This document shows, in pieces, positions 17,659 through 27,064 of a stretch of DNA of 64,000 bases. Origin of the DNA: Variovorax sp. Lineage in GTDB: Bacteria; Pseudomonadota; Gammaproteobacteria; Burkholderiales; Burkholderiaceae_C. How positions within the stretch are numbered: the stretch's first letter is position 1; every line of letters begins with the position of its first letter. The notes under the pieces are model-generated. The model saw nothing but the letters and a program-made list of their open reading frames with translations, searched no databases and was not told the DNA's origin. The stretch lies in assembly GCA_017744935.1 (NCBI GenBank), contig JAGIAI010000020.1, positions 62,001-126,000 of the forward strand, written 5' to 3'. Both the position numbers and the translations under genes were made by a program.

Positions 17659-19368
17659 TCAGTTGATGACCACCGAAAGCGTGGTGCCCGGCGGGACGCG
17701 TACCGTCTCGCTGTAGGTACCCGCGACGTTCGACCGGATCGCCGGGAAGCTCGCCAGCGCCTGCAGCAGCGAAGGTGCGGACTGGGGCAGCTTGCGGTTG
17801 CCGGTGCCAAGGCTCGCGGGGTCGATGGCCGGAAGGCTGAAGACATCCTCGTTGCGCGCCGGCATGCTGTATTCGGCGATGCCTGCACCCAGCGGAATCA
17901 GTCCGGCGGACGCTGCGGCGAAGCGACGCAGTTCCTGGCCGATACCGGACTCGGGGCGCCGCGACTTGATGGCCTTGTCGAGAATCCCGGTCGAGTCCTT
18001 CACCCCGGTGCTCGTCAGCAGCGCCTTGTAGAAATCGAGGCCGAGCTGACGGTTGAGAAAGCCGCCGAACGAGCCTGTCACCGCATAGCTCTCGCAGGTC
18101 GCGCCCATCGGCGTCCACTCCGTCAGGCCGCAGTTGTAGCTGCCCGCGCCGTTGTAGCTGAGGTAGTACGGATAGCGCGAATCGCGGATCGCGTTGTGGC
18201 TTGGGTCGATGTTGAAGCTGGCCCAGTCCTCCATCATCAGCGCCGACATTTCCTCGAGCCAGGTGTCGAAGGTGTAGTCCGAACCCATCTTCACGCCGCG
18301 GCGGTAGAAGTTCTGCATGTGCATGCCTTCATGCGCCATGACGGTCGCGATTTGCTTCACCCCGTTTTCGCCATCGAGGTAGAGCGATTCGGAATCGAGA
18401 TACAGGCTCAGTGATTCATTGCTGTAGGTGAGATCGCCACTGCCCGCCTTGAAGTTGTTGAGACCCCAGAAATAGCCCACGAGGCCATAGGGCTGGTGGT
18501 CGGGCTTGAAGTTCACGATGAAGATATCGACCGGCTGGCCGCTGCCCGCGATCAGCTGACTCATGCCGTGGTCGCCCCAGAGCGGGCCGCCGACGCGGAC
18601 CAGCATGTCGTAGATGCCGCCTTGCGTGGCGAACTTGTCGAGCATCCGGGTGGCAAGTGCACTGGAGACGCGTGCGGGGTCGAGCTCGTCGGTCTGGACC
18701 CACAGGTTGACGGTGGTGCCGTCAGTGGTCGCGCGCTGCGCTGCAAGCTGCACGGTGCGCTGCGTGCGGTCGTAGAGAAAGATGTTGCGCTGGTCTGCGA
18801 CCGCGTAGGCCGCCGACGGAGCCATCGACTTCAAGAGGCTGGGCGATGCCTTCGAGAGCGGATCGAGGAGCTTGGCAAATCCGGAACGGTTGAATTCGCG
18901 GATCGCGTCCTTGGCCGCGTCGTCCTCGTCGACAGCTTGCTGCACCATCGCCTTGTTGGCGGTCGTGGCGATCTCGGAACTGGATCGCACCACCAGTCCC
19001 GGAAGCGCTTCAGCCGTCGTGCTCTCGTTGGTGAAGACCAGCGTCACGGTCTGGCCGTTGAGGCCCGAGATGGAGAGAGGCATGTCGACGGGAACGGACG
19101 ATCCATTGGCCGCCTGCCAGACACCGGTGCCCGACCCCGCGTAAGTGCTGTCGTTGACGGCCGCGCACCCCACGCAGGACGCCTTGACCGAATTGCCACC
19201 GTCCGATTTGACGCCGGTCGTAGTGGTGTTCGTCGAAGTCACCGGGACGTAGCCGCCGCCACCTCCTCCCCCGCCGCCGCCGCCGCCACACGCGGATAGC
19301 GACAGGGCCAAAATCAATGCGGCGGTTGATCCAAAGACCGATTCAGTTCGCGATTTGCTGCGTTTCAC
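17659..19368 (-). CDS. Lipoprotein zinc metallopeptidase, M30 (hyicolysin)-like
   Basis: A 569-residue exported lipoprotein. The signal ends in a lipobox LSAC (Cys27), followed by twelve consecutive Gly residues, a flexible tether common in Burkholderiales lipoproteins. A further C-x-x-C lies at 65-68. The zinc motif is HEGMH (346-350) within ATVMAHEGMHMQNF, with TWLEEMSALMMEDW about 20 residues later as the probable source of the third ligand. This arrangement matches peptidase family M30. It is convergent with the sulfatase gene (9 nt). Substrate and physiological role are unknown; anchoring to the outer membrane is expected from the signal. Confidence 0.82.
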   Translation of the reverse strand: MKRSKSRTESVFGSTAALILALSLSACGGGGGGGGGGGGYVPVTSTNTTTTGVKSDGGNSVKASCVGCAAVNDSTYAGSGTGVWQAANGSSVPVDMPLSISGLNGQTVTLVFTNESTTAEALPGLVVRSSSEIATTANKAMVQQAVDEDDAAKDAIREFNRSGFAKLLDPLSKASPSLLKSMAPSAAYAVADQRNIFLYDRTQRTVQLAAQRATTDGTTVNLWVQTDELDPARVSSALATRMLDKFATQGGIYDMLVRVGGPLWGDHGMSQLIAGSGQPVDIFIVNFKPDHQPYGLVGYFWGLNNFKAGSGDLTYSNESLSLYLDSESLYLDGENGVKQIATVMAHEGMHMQNFYRRGVKMGSDYTFDTWLEEMSALMMEDWASFNIDPSHNAIRDSRYPYYLSYNGAGSYNCGLTEWTPMGATCESYAVTGSFGGFLNRQLGLDFYKALLTSTGVKDSTGILDKAIKSRRPESGIGQELRRFAAASAGLIPLGAGIAEYSMPARNEDVFSLPAIDPASLGTGNRKLPQSAPSLLQALASFPAIRSNVAGTYSETVRVPPGTTLSVVIN

Positions 19369-19484
19369 TTCTTCCTGGCTCCACAGTGCACGGCACGTGA
19401 AACCGAAAGCGTTCGCGCACCGCTACCGCTTATCGACAGGGAAAGAAGAAAGTTGAGACAGGACCGGTCCCGGCATTGCTCCGG

Positions 19485-19646
19485 TCAACGAAGGGTGGTG
19501 CACTCTCTTTCGAGAGCGGCCGAGCGAGAGAGTTGCTCGGTGAGGCGTTCGTTCAGATGCTTTCCTCCACGCCACGCGATCAAGAGCCATCCCACCGCGA
19601 TCGCGATAACACTTGCGCCTCCCCAGACGACGTGAACGAAACCCAT
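19485..19646 (-). CDS. Small single-span membrane protein
   Basis: A 53-residue protein starting MGFVHVVWGG. It has one hydrophobic span (VIAIAVGWLLIAW, about residues 13-25), then a charged, probably helical cytoplasmic tail (LNERLTEQL, ALERECTTLR). A strong ribosome-binding site, AAGGAGG six nt before the ATG, argues that it is real despite its size. It stands alone between the M30 lipoprotein gene and the tRNA cluster. No family was recognised. Confidence 0.6.
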   Translation of the reverse strand: MGFVHVVWGGASVIAIAVGWLLIAWRGGKHLNERLTEQLSRSAALERECTTLR

Positions 19647-19755
19647 CGGCAACCTCCTTATTGCTGAGGGAGCGAGTCTGCCGGCGAGACTGCGCATCGC
19701 GCATCCTGCAAATTGAGGAGCTTCGAGGAATAAATTGGGGGCGAGAGAAAAGGAA

Positions 19756-19790
19756 AAAGCCGTTGCAGGTCTATGACTTGCAACGGCTTT
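19756..19790 (-). terminator. Rho-independent terminator of the tRNA operon
   Basis: A 12-bp perfect inverted repeat (AAAGCCGTTGCA / TGCAACGGCTTT, arms 19756-19767 and 19779-19790) with an 11-nt loop. On the minus strand it is followed by a T-rich run (CTTTTTCC). It sits just after tRNA-Asp and should end the Ala-Glu-Asp tRNA transcript. Confidence 0.85.
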
Positions 19791-19798
19791 CCGTTTTT

Positions 19799-19875
19799 TG
19801 GCGGAGTGGACGGGACTCGAACCCGCGACCCCCGGCGTGACAGGCCGGTATTCTAACCGACTGAACTACCACTCC
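19799..19875 (-). tRNA. tRNA-Asp (anticodon GTC)
   Basis: A full cloverleaf of 77 nt including the encoded CCA. The acceptor stem is GGAGTGG/CCACTCC with discriminator G, the anticodon loop in CCTGTCACG gives GTC, and the T-arm is GCGGGTTCGAGTCCCGT. It is the last gene of a three-tRNA operon. Confidence 0.97.
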
Positions 19876-19934
19876 GCGTCGGTGTGACTTTCGCTCTCAC
19901 ATCTTGCGATGCTCAAGCCAAGTGCCACAAAACT

Positions 19935-20010
19935 TGGCGACCCTACGGGGATTCGAACCCCGGTACTCACCGTGAAAGGGTGATGTCCTAGGCCTCTAGA
20001 CGATAGGGTC
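19935..20010 (-). tRNA. tRNA-Glu (anticodon TTC)
   Basis: A 76-nt cloverleaf with encoded CCA. The minus strand begins GACCCTATCGTCTAGAGGCC, the anticodon loop CTTTCAC gives TTC, and the T-arm is CCGGGGTTCGAATCCCC. It lies in the same operon as tRNA-Ala and tRNA-Asp, just downstream of gltX, the gene for the enzyme that charges it. Confidence 0.97.
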
Positions 20011-20044
20011 AAAACCTGGACTAACTAACCACTCGACGCCCTGT

Positions 20045-20120
<76 letters not shown>

Positions 20121-20156
20121 TTTTTAAGGTTTCCCTTACTGGGTGTCGAGCCTCAA

Positions 20157-20186
20157 ATTATATACAGATTTTTAGGCTTTCTTCAA
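20157..20186 (-). promoter_or_regulatory. Sigma-70 promoter of the tRNA operon, overlapping the gltX 3' end
   Basis: On the minus strand a consensus -10 TATAAT (20157-20162) is preceded 18 nt upstream by TTGAAG (20181-20186), four of six matches to the consensus -35. The -35 lies inside the last codons of gltX, so the tRNAs can be transcribed independently of the synthetase gene. Confidence 0.75.
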
Positions 20187-21560
20187 ACGCTCCAAAATTT
20201 TTTCGCGAGAAAAGAGTGCGAGCACTGCATCGAGCGACGGTGTCTGCGGCGTACCCATCACGAGCACTCGCACCGGCATCGCCAGAGCAGGCATCTTGAG
20301 ACCATGCGCACCGAGCACTTCCTTGATCGCAGCTGCGATCGAGATCTTGTCCCAAGCGACATCGGCGAGTTTATCCGTCAGCGTGGCGATGGCAGGACGC
20401 ACCGCATCGGTAATGTGCTGCGCGCGATCTGCTTCGCTTGCGGTCACATCGGAATAGAAGGCTGCAGCCCAGTCGGCCAATGCGACGGTCGTTTCGCAAC
20501 GATCCTTGAATAGGCCGCAAATCGCCGGCAGCCGTTCGTCGGCGCTGATGCCGCGCTTTGCCAACTGTTCCGCTACGAGCGGCGTCAACGCATCGTCGGC
20601 CATCGCCTTCAGATGCTGCGCATTCACCCAGCGCAGCTTGGCCTCGTCGAACTGGGCGGCACTACGGCCGAGGTGGTCGAGATTGAACCACTCGATGAAC
20701 TGCGCGCGCGAGAAGATCTCGTCGTCACCGTGGCTCCAACCGAGGCGCGCGAGATAGTTCACCATCGCGTCTGGCAGGAAGCCTTCGTCGCGGAACTGCG
20801 TGACAGGCTTGGCACCGTTACGCTTGCTCATCTTCTCGCCCTGCTCGTTGAGCACGGTCGGCAAGTGCGCGTACACCGGCGGTTCCTTGCCGAGCGCGCG
20901 GAAGATGTTGATCTGGCGCGGCGTGTTGTTGACGTGGTCGTCGCCACGGATGACATGCGTGATCGCCATGTCGATGTCATCGACCACGACGCAGAAGTTG
21001 TAGGTCGGCGTTCCATCCGGCCGCGCGATGACGAGATCATCGAGCTCGTCGTTGCTGATCTCGATGCGCCCCTTGACCTTGTCGTCCCACGCCACCACGC
21101 CGCCCTGCGGATTGCGAAAGCGCAGCACAGGCTGCACGCCTTCGGGAATCGCTGGGAGCACCTTTCCGGGTTCGGGGCGCCACGTGCCGTCATAGCGCGG
21201 CTTTTCCTTCGCGGCCATCTGCTTCTCGCGCAGCGCGTCGAGTTCGGCGACGCTCATGTAGCACGGGTACACCAAGCCTGCCGTCTGCATCTCCGCGAGG
21301 ACCGCCTTGTAGCGATCCATGCGCTGCATCTGGTAGTACGGCCCTTCGTCATGGTCGAGACCCAGCCATTGCATGCCTTCGAGAATGACGTCGACCGCCG
21401 CCTGCGTCGAACGCTCGAGGTCGGTGTCTTCGATTCGCAGGATGAAATCACCACCGGTGGAGCGAGCAAACGCCCACGGATAAAGCGCCGAGCGGATATT
21501 GCCGAGGTGGATGAAGCCGGTCGGCGAAGGAGCGAAACGGGTACGGGTCTTTTGCGTCAT
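20172..21560 (-). CDS. gltX: Glutamyl-tRNA synthetase
   Basis: Cytoplasmic class Ia aminoacyl-tRNA synthetase joining glutamate to tRNA-Glu. The 462 residues fit the family. The HIGH-equivalent lies in [18 protein letters not shown] (9-26), followed by [13 protein letters not shown]; the KMSKR loop is in [13 protein letters not shown] (around 245). The C-terminal third is the helical anticodon-binding domain. The start ATG overlaps the metZ stop by ATGA, so it is the last protein gene of the folC-to-gltX run. The tRNA operon containing tRNA-Glu follows immediately. Confidence 0.97.
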   Translation of the reverse strand: MTQKTRTRFAPSPTGFIHLGNIRSALYPWAFARSTGGDFILRIEDTDLERSTQAAVDVILEGMQWLGLDHDEGPYYQMQRMDRYKAVLAEMQTAGLVYPCYMSVAELDALREKQMAAKEKPRYDGTWRPEPGKVLPAIPEGVQPVLRFRNPQGGVVAWDDKVKGRIEISNDELDDLVIARPDGTPTYNFCVVVDDIDMAITHVIRGDDHVNNTPRQINIFRALGKEPPVYAHLPTVLNEQGEKMSKRNGAKPVTQFRDEGFLPDAMVNYLARLGWSHGDDEIFSRAQFIEWFNLDHLGRSAAQFDEAKLRWVNAQHLKAMADDALTPLVAEQLAKRGISADERLPAICGLFKDRCETTVALADWAAAFYSDVTASEADRAQHITDAVRPAIATLTDKLADVAWDKISIAAAIKEVLGAHGLKMPALAMPVRVLVMGTPQTPSLDAVLALFSREKILERLKKA

Positions 21561-22771
21561 GCGAGGGTACTCAGGCCGCGAAGCAAATCGGCCTTGATGT
21601 CGTCGATGTGATCCAGGCCGACCGCGACGCGGATCAGGCCCTGGCTGATACCGGCCGCCTGCCGCTGCGCCTCGGTGAGGCGTCCATGCGAGGTGGTGGC
21701 CGGATGCGTGATGGTGGTCTTGGTATCGCCGAGGTTGGCCGTGATGCTCAGCACGCGGGTGCTGTCGATCACCTGAAACGCATTGGCGCGTGCCACTTCG
21801 GGCGTGTCGCCAAGTACGTCGAAGGACACGACCGCGCCACCCATGCCGGACTGCTGGCGCATCGCTAGCTCATGCTGCGGATGCGACTTCAGCCCGGGAT
21901 AGTAGACGCGCGAGACCCCTGGCTGCGTTTCCAGCCATTGCGCCAGCCCGAGCGCACCGGCGCAGTGGGCCTGCATGCGGATGCTCAAGGTTTCGAGTCC
22001 CTTGAGCACGATCCAGGCATTGAACGGCGACAGCGCCATGCCCGCCGTGCGCACTACCGGGCCGAACACTTCGTTGATCAGCTTCGACGATCCGCAGATC
22101 GCGCCGGCCAGCACACGGCCCTGCCCTTCCAGGTACTTGGTGCCCGAATGGATGACGAGGTCCGCCCCCAGTTCGATGGGGCGCTGCAGCGCTGGTGAAC
22201 AGAAGCAGTTGTCCACCGCGAGCAGCGCGCCTGCGTCGTGCGCCAGATCGGCAAGCGCGCGAATGTCACACACGTCCGTCAGCGGATTGGTCGGGGTTTC
22301 CGCAAAGAGCAGCTTGGTGGTCGGCCGGACGGCAGCTTTCCATTCCGCGATGTCAGTCTGCGACACGAAGGTGGTTTCCACCCCGAACTTGCCGAACTCA
22401 CGGCCGATCAGATTGAGCGTCGAACCGAACACCGAACGCGAGCACACCACATGGTCGCCCGCTTTCAACAGCCCCATGCACATCATGAGGATCGCGCCCA
22501 TGCCGCTGGACGCCCCGATGGCTGCCTCGGTGCCTTCGAGCGCCGCAAGCCGTCGCTCGAAACTGGCCACGGTGGGATTGGAAGTGCGGGTGTAGGTAAA
22601 GCCCTCTTCGGTGCCGGCGAAACGTCGAGCCGACGTTTCCGCATCCGGCTGCACAAAGCTGCTGGTGAGGAACAGTGCCTCGGAGTTCTCGCCGTACTGG
22701 CTGCGCTCGAGCGCGGTGCGCACCGCGAGCGTGTCGCGATGCAGACCGGGTGGAAGGGAGTGGTCCGTCAC
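21557..22771 (-). CDS. metZ: O-succinylhomoserine sulfhydrylase
   Basis: A PLP-dependent enzyme of methionine synthesis that converts O-succinylhomoserine and sulfide to homocysteine. The 404-residue protein shows the Cys/Met-metabolism fold: [17 protein letters not shown] near the N-terminus, [21 protein letters not shown], and the PLP-lysine motif [14 protein letters not shown]. The start is taken as GTG at 22771, 9 nt after the purF stop. Upstream in-frame codons overlap purF and have no protein-like composition. The purF-metZ neighbourhood is standard for Pseudomonas and Burkholderiales and supports metZ over metB or metC. Confidence 0.93.
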   Translation of the reverse strand: MTDHSLPPGLHRDTLAVRTALERSQYGENSEALFLTSSFVQPDAETSARRFAGTEEGFTYTRTSNPTVASFERRLAALEGTEAAIGASSGMGAILMMCMGLLKAGDHVVCSRSVFGSTLNLIGREFGKFGVETTFVSQTDIAEWKAAVRPTTKLLFAETPTNPLTDVCDIRALADLAHDAGALLAVDNCFCSPALQRPIELGADLVIHSGTKYLEGQGRVLAGAICGSSKLINEVFGPVVRTAGMALSPFNAWIVLKGLETLSIRMQAHCAGALGLAQWLETQPGVSRVYYPGLKSHPQHELAMRQQSGMGGAVVSFDVLGDTPEVARANAFQVIDSTRVLSITANLGDTKTTITHPATTSHGRLTEAQRQAAGISQGLIRVAVGLDHIDDIKADLLRGLSTLA

Positions 22772-22779
22772 GTCGGCCC

Positions 22780-24279
22780 TCAGCTCAGATTGGGCAGTGC
22801 GAGTCGCGACGAGTCTTCCTCCGTCTCTTCGATGCGCGGCCGGTTGCCGTTCATGCGTGTGATTGCCTCGGTGTCGATGTCGCCGGTCACGTAGACACCG
22901 TCGAAGCACGACGCGTCGAAGCCGTCGAGCTTGGGATTGATCGAACCGATGGCGCGCTTCATTGCATCGACGTCTTGGTAGATCAACGCATCGCAGCCGA
23001 TCAGTTCGCGGATTTCCTCGACGGTGCGGTCATGTGCCACCAGTTCGTCCTTGGTCGGCATGTCGATGCCGTAGACATTCGGGAAGCGCACCGGCGGCGC
23101 AGCGCTGGCGAGATACACCTTGCGGGCACCTGCGTCACGCGCCATCTGCACGATCTCCCGGCTCGTGGTGCCGCGCACGATCGAGTCGTCGACCAGCAGG
23201 ACGTTGCGGCCCTTGAACTCGCTGCCAATGACGTTGAGCTTCTGGCGCACCGACTTCTTGCGCACGCCCTGCCCCGGCATGATGAAAGTGCGGCCCACGT
23301 AGCGGTTCTTGACGAAGCCCTCGCGATACGGGATGCCCAGGAGATGCGCCAGTTGCGTCGCGCTTGGTCGGCTCGATTCGGGGATGGGGATGATGACGTC
23401 GATCTCGTTGGGCGGTACCGTCGACACGACGCGCTTGGCCAGCGTTTCGCCGAGGTTGAGTCGCGCTTGGTAGACCGAGATGCCATCGAGCACGGAATCC
23501 GGTCGTGCCAGATAGACGAACTCGAAGATGCACGGATTGAGCGTCGGCGAATCCGCGCACTGCTCCGAGTGCACCTGGCCTTGCAGATCCACGAAGACCG
23601 CTTCGCCCGGTGCGATATTGCGTTCGAACACATGGCCCGAGCCTTCAAGCGCGACCGATTCGCTCGCGACCATGACGGTGCCGTCGGCACCACGGCCGAG
23701 CGCGAGCGGCCGGATGCCGTAGGGATCGCGAAACGCCAGCAGGCCGTGACCGGCGATCAGCGCCACCACGGCATAAGAGCCGCGCAGCCGCTTGTGCACA
23801 TTGCGTACGGCCTCGAACAGCGTCGCCGACGTCAGCGCCCCGCCGCGGGTCGCGCGATCGATCTCGTGCGCCAGCACGTTGAGCAGCACTTCCGAATCGC
23901 TCTCGGTATTGGTATGCCGGTGATCCGTGGAGAACAGTTCGGCGCGCAGCGCGTGGGCGTTCGTGAGATTGCCGTTGTGGACCAGCACGATGCCGAAGGG
24001 CGCGTTCACGTAGAAGGGCTGCGCCTCTTCCTCGCTGTACGCGTTCCCTGCGGTGGGATAGCGAACCTGTCCCAGCCCGACGTCACCCGGCAGCGCCCGC
24101 ATGTTGCGCGTGCGAAACACATCGCGAACCATGCCTTTGGCCTTGTGCATGAAGAACTTGCGCTGCTGCAAGGTGACGATGCCGGCCGCATCCTGGCCAC
24201 GGTGCTGCAGGAGCAGCAGCGCGTCATAAAGCAGTTGATTGACGGGAGCGTTGCTGACAACGCCGACGATTCCACACAT
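22780..24279 (-). CDS. purF: Amidophosphoribosyltransferase
   Basis: First committed step of purine synthesis: PRPP plus glutamine gives phosphoribosylamine. The 499 residues start MCGIVGVVSNAPVNQ, so Cys2 becomes the N-terminal nucleophile of the class II glutaminase domain after Met removal. The domain includes LLLLQHRGQDAAGI and LVHNGNLTNA. The C-terminal phosphoribosyltransferase domain contains the PRPP loop NVLLVDDSIVRGTTSREI. It lies between cvpA (12 nt upstream) and metZ (9 nt downstream). Purine repression is common for this operon, but no operator was identified here. Confidence 0.97.
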   Translation of the reverse strand: MCGIVGVVSNAPVNQLLYDALLLLQHRGQDAAGIVTLQQRKFFMHKAKGMVRDVFRTRNMRALPGDVGLGQVRYPTAGNAYSEEEAQPFYVNAPFGIVLVHNGNLTNAHALRAELFSTDHRHTNTESDSEVLLNVLAHEIDRATRGGALTSATLFEAVRNVHKRLRGSYAVVALIAGHGLLAFRDPYGIRPLALGRGADGTVMVASESVALEGSGHVFERNIAPGEAVFVDLQGQVHSEQCADSPTLNPCIFEFVYLARPDSVLDGISVYQARLNLGETLAKRVVSTVPPNEIDVIIPIPESSRPSATQLAHLLGIPYREGFVKNRYVGRTFIMPGQGVRKKSVRQKLNVIGSEFKGRNVLLVDDSIVRGTTSREIVQMARDAGARKVYLASAAPPVRFPNVYGIDMPTKDELVAHDRTVEEIRELIGCDALIYQDVDAMKRAIGSINPKLDGFDASCFDGVYVTGDIDTEAITRMNGNRPRIEETEEDSSRLALPNLS

Positions 24280-24291
24280 GAAGCGATCCTC

Positions 24292-24777
24292 TCAGGGCAG
24301 GTAGCTTGCCAATTTTTCAGGCAAGGCAGGCTTCAGTCCCTGCAATGCCGAGTCGAGAACAATGGCGCTGCGCGATTCGTGCCACCAGGCACTGTCGCTC
24401 AACGCCAGCAAATGAACAACAACCGCGAGGGCGAGCAGCGCCACCGCGCCACGCGCCACGCCGAAGACCCCGCCGAGGACCCGATCGACCGGTCGCAATC
24501 CGATCGCGGTCACCATCTTCCGCGTCAGCGTTGCAACCAGCCCTACGCCGAAGGCGACGGCCACGAACACCATGACGAATCCGGCCGCATAGCGCCAGGT
24601 CGCTGCCGGTTCGCCGAACGGCAACCAGCGGCCCACATCGTCCGCCAGCCACTGCGCGCACAAGAAGGCAGCCACCCATCCCGCGAGAAGTACGACTTCG
24701 AAAACCAGTCCACGCAAAAGCCCCAGCAACATCGACACCACGACAAGCGCGACCGCGATCCAGTCGAGAAGCACCAC
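24292..24777 (-). CDS. cvpA: CvpA-family inner-membrane protein
   Basis: A 161-residue protein with four hydrophobic spans, starting VVLLDWIAVALVVVSMLLGL. It contains the family segment LRGLVFEVVLLAGWVAAF and, in the cytoplasmic loop, IGLRPVDRVLGGVFGVARG (about 103-121), which defines CvpA. CvpA is linked to colicin V export and envelope integrity and is conserved next to purF. The start is one of two adjacent GTG codons (24777 or 24774), as no ATG lies nearby; upstream in-frame sequence overlaps the SPOR gene. Confidence 0.9.
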   Translation of the reverse strand: MVLLDWIAVALVVVSMLLGLLRGLVFEVVLLAGWVAAFLCAQWLADDVGRWLPFGEPAATWRYAAGFVMVFVAVAFGVGLVATLTRKMVTAIGLRPVDRVLGGVFGVARGAVALLALAVVVHLLALSDSAWWHESRSAIVLDSALQGLKPALPEKLASYLP

Positions 24778-24793
24778 GTCGCTTTGCCGCAGG

Positions 24794-25660
24794 CTACAAG
24801 CTGAGGACGGCAGCCGGCAAAGACAAGCCCTTGACCTTGCCCGCCGCCTTGTCCGCCTCGGCACGCGAAGCGAAAGGCCCGACGCGCACGCGGGTGCGCT
24901 CGCCGTCCGACGTCTTCGCGACATTCGTATAGGTCTTCAGGCCGGCCTTTTCGAGCTTCTGGCGCACCTCCTTGGCCTTGTCCGCATCGGCGAAAGCGCC
25001 GACCTGCACGACGAAACGGCCGTTGTCGTCGGCCGCCACAGCCGGTTTTGCGGCTGTGGCCGTCGCCGTGGGGGACTTGCCTTCGAGCAGGGCACGCGCC
25101 CGGTTGCCGTCGTCGGAAGGCGTCGGCTTGGGGGTGGCGGGCTTGGGTTCGGGCTTCGGCTCAGACTTGGCCTCGGGCTTCGGATCCTGTTTGACCTTGG
25201 CTTCGGGCTTGGGCTCCGGCTTGGCTTCGGGCTTGGGCGGAGGCGCGGGCTCGGACTTGACCTCACGCGGCGGCGTCACGGCCGCCAGCTTCGAAGAGGG
25301 GATCTCGGTTCCGTCCGCGGCCTCGGTGATCACGCCATCGTCGGCGGCCGGCACGGACGACACGCTCGGCTTGCTGCTCGCGGCCGGAGCAGGTGCGGGG
25401 GTAGGCGGAACGACCAGGGGCTTGGCCTTGTTCCGGTCCGGGATCTCGATCGGGATATCGACGGCGACCGGCCGCGGCTGCGTGTCGAACAACAGGGGAA
25501 AACCGATGACGCCGATCAACACCAGCACGGCCGCGCCGAGGAGCCGGTGCCGCGCCCGGCGGCGCATGGCCTCGATGCTTTCCGCCGGCGGTGCGGTGGC
25601 GGCGGAGTTTCGCCCTTCGTTGCCCTGAGGACCGCGTTCGCGGAACTTGAAGAACGCCAT
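24794..25660 (-). CDS. SPOR-domain cell-division protein, DedD-like
   Basis: A 288-residue bitopic inner-membrane protein. A short cytoplasmic head with RRRARHRL is followed by one membrane span (about 41-58), then a long periplasmic linker rich in Pro/Lys/Glu (KPEAKPEPKPEAKVKQ-type repeats, about 135-180), and a C-terminal SPOR domain (about 208-288, with FVVQVGAFADADKAKEVRQKL) that binds denuded septal peptidoglycan. This architecture matches DedD/FtsN. It lies between folC and cvpA, as in many Burkholderiales. The repetitive linker DNA could be prone to length change. Confidence 0.9.
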   Translation of the reverse strand: MAFFKFRERGPQGNEGRNSAATAPPAESIEAMRRRARHRLLGAAVLVLIGVIGFPLLFDTQPRPVAVDIPIEIPDRNKAKPLVVPPTPAPAPAASSKPSVSSVPAADDGVITEAADGTEIPSSKLAAVTPPREVKSEPAPPPKPEAKPEPKPEAKVKQDPKPEAKSEPKPEPKPATPKPTPSDDGNRARALLEGKSPTATATAAKPAVAADDNGRFVVQVGAFADADKAKEVRQKLEKAGLKTYTNVAKTSDGERTRVRVGPFASRAEADKAAGKVKGLSLPAAVLSL

Positions 25661-25722
25661 GAAATTCGTTTTCCTGATGGAGTGCAGCGTGAAGTGGAAA
25701 GAGCGCCGGAAATCAGGCTGAT

Positions 25723-27018
25723 TCAGGAGCCAGACGACAGGTGCTTGGCCCGCAGACGAGGGGTTCCGTGTTCGAGCACGCCACCCACGGTGAAGAACGA
25801 TCCGAAGACCACGATTCTATCAGTGGGGTCCGCGTGATCGATGGCGGCCTGCAGCGCTTCCGTGGGGGACCGATGCACGCTGCCGGCGACGTCGGTGCGC
25901 TTGTTTTGCGCCTGCCAGCGGACGAGCAGATCGTCGGCCTTGGCGGCGCGCGGCGTCGGCAGGTCGGTGAAGTACCAGCGGTCGATCATCGGACCGATGC
26001 GCGCGAGGATCGGTTCCAGGTCCTTGTCGGCCATCACGCCGAACACCCCGTGCGTCGTCGGATAGAAGCCCATCGCATCGAGGTTCTCCGCGAGCGCCGC
26101 CACCGAATGCGCGTTGTGTGCGACATCCAGCACGAGAGCCGGCTCGCCCGGCACGATCTGGAACCGCCCGGGCAGTTCCACCATCGCGAGACCGTTGCGC
26201 ACCGCCTGTGCGGTGACGGGAAGACGCGACCGCAGCGACTCGAGCGCCGCAAGCACGCCCGCGGCATTGACCAGCTGATTGGCACCGCGCAACGCCGGGT
26301 ATGCGAGCCCGCTGTAGCGCCGACCGCGTCCGCTCCAGCCCCACTGCTGCTTGTCGCCCGCGACGTTGAAATCGCGCCCGACGAGCCAGAGGTCGGCACC
26401 GATCGCATTGGCATGGTCCACCACGCTCCGCGGAGGTACCGGGTCGCTCACGATCGCAGGGCGACCCGCGCGCAGGATGCCGGCCTTTTCGCGCCCGATG
26501 CTCTCACGGTCGGGCCCGAGGAATTCCATGTGGTCGAGGTCAATGCTGGTGATCACGGCGCAATCGGCATCGACGATGTTGACCGCATCGAGGCGACCGC
26601 CCAAGCCGACTTCCAGGATGGCGACATCCGGCTTGTTCGCAGCAATGCACAGCAGGATGGCCAGCGTGGTGAACTCGAAATAGGTCAGCGCAACCTCGCC
26701 ACGCAAACGTTCGACCGTTTCGAAGTGCTTCGAAAGCTCATCGCCGTCAACCGCTTCTCCGCGCAAGCGAAGACGCTCCTCGAAGCGCACCAGATGCGGC
26801 GACGTGAAGACGGCAGTCCGATAGCCCGCATGCGTGAGGATCGATTCCAGCATCGCGCAGGTCGAGCCCTTGCCGTTGGTGCCAGCCACCGTGATCACGG
26901 GACATTCGAAGGAAAGGCCGACCTTTTCGGCCACGGCGCGGACCCGGTCGAGCCCGAGTTCGATGTTCTTGGGATGCAGGTGCTCGGCGTGCGCGAGCCA
27001 GTCGGCAAGGGTTTTCAT
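25723..27018 (-). CDS. folC: Bifunctional folylpolyglutamate/dihydrofolate synthase
   Basis: A 431-residue Mur-ligase-family enzyme that makes dihydrofolate and adds glutamates to folates. The P-loop is VAGTNGKGSTCAML (44-57). Later motifs are VGLGGRLDAVNIVDADCAVITSIDLDHM and a C-terminal VLDVAHNAHSVAALAENL domain. It is the first visible gene of the minus-strand run folC-SPOR-cvpA-purF-metZ-gltX. In related genomes accD usually precedes it, but here the divergent ArsC-family gene lies upstream, so accD has been separated or lies elsewhere. Confidence 0.96.
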   Translation of the reverse strand: MKTLADWLAHAEHLHPKNIELGLDRVRAVAEKVGLSFECPVITVAGTNGKGSTCAMLESILTHAGYRTAVFTSPHLVRFEERLRLRGEAVDGDELSKHFETVERLRGEVALTYFEFTTLAILLCIAANKPDVAILEVGLGGRLDAVNIVDADCAVITSIDLDHMEFLGPDRESIGREKAGILRAGRPAIVSDPVPPRSVVDHANAIGADLWLVGRDFNVAGDKQQWGWSGRGRRYSGLAYPALRGANQLVNAAGVLAALESLRSRLPVTAQAVRNGLAMVELPGRFQIVPGEPALVLDVAHNAHSVAALAENLDAMGFYPTTHGVFGVMADKDLEPILARIGPMIDRWYFTDLPTPRAAKADDLLVRWQAQNKRTDVAGSVHRSPTEALQAAIDHADPTDRIVVFGSFFTVGGVLEHGTPRLRAKHLSSGS

Positions 27019-27064
27019 GGAGCCCTGAATTGTCGCCGAGGTACACCGCGGGCATCATCGGGGG

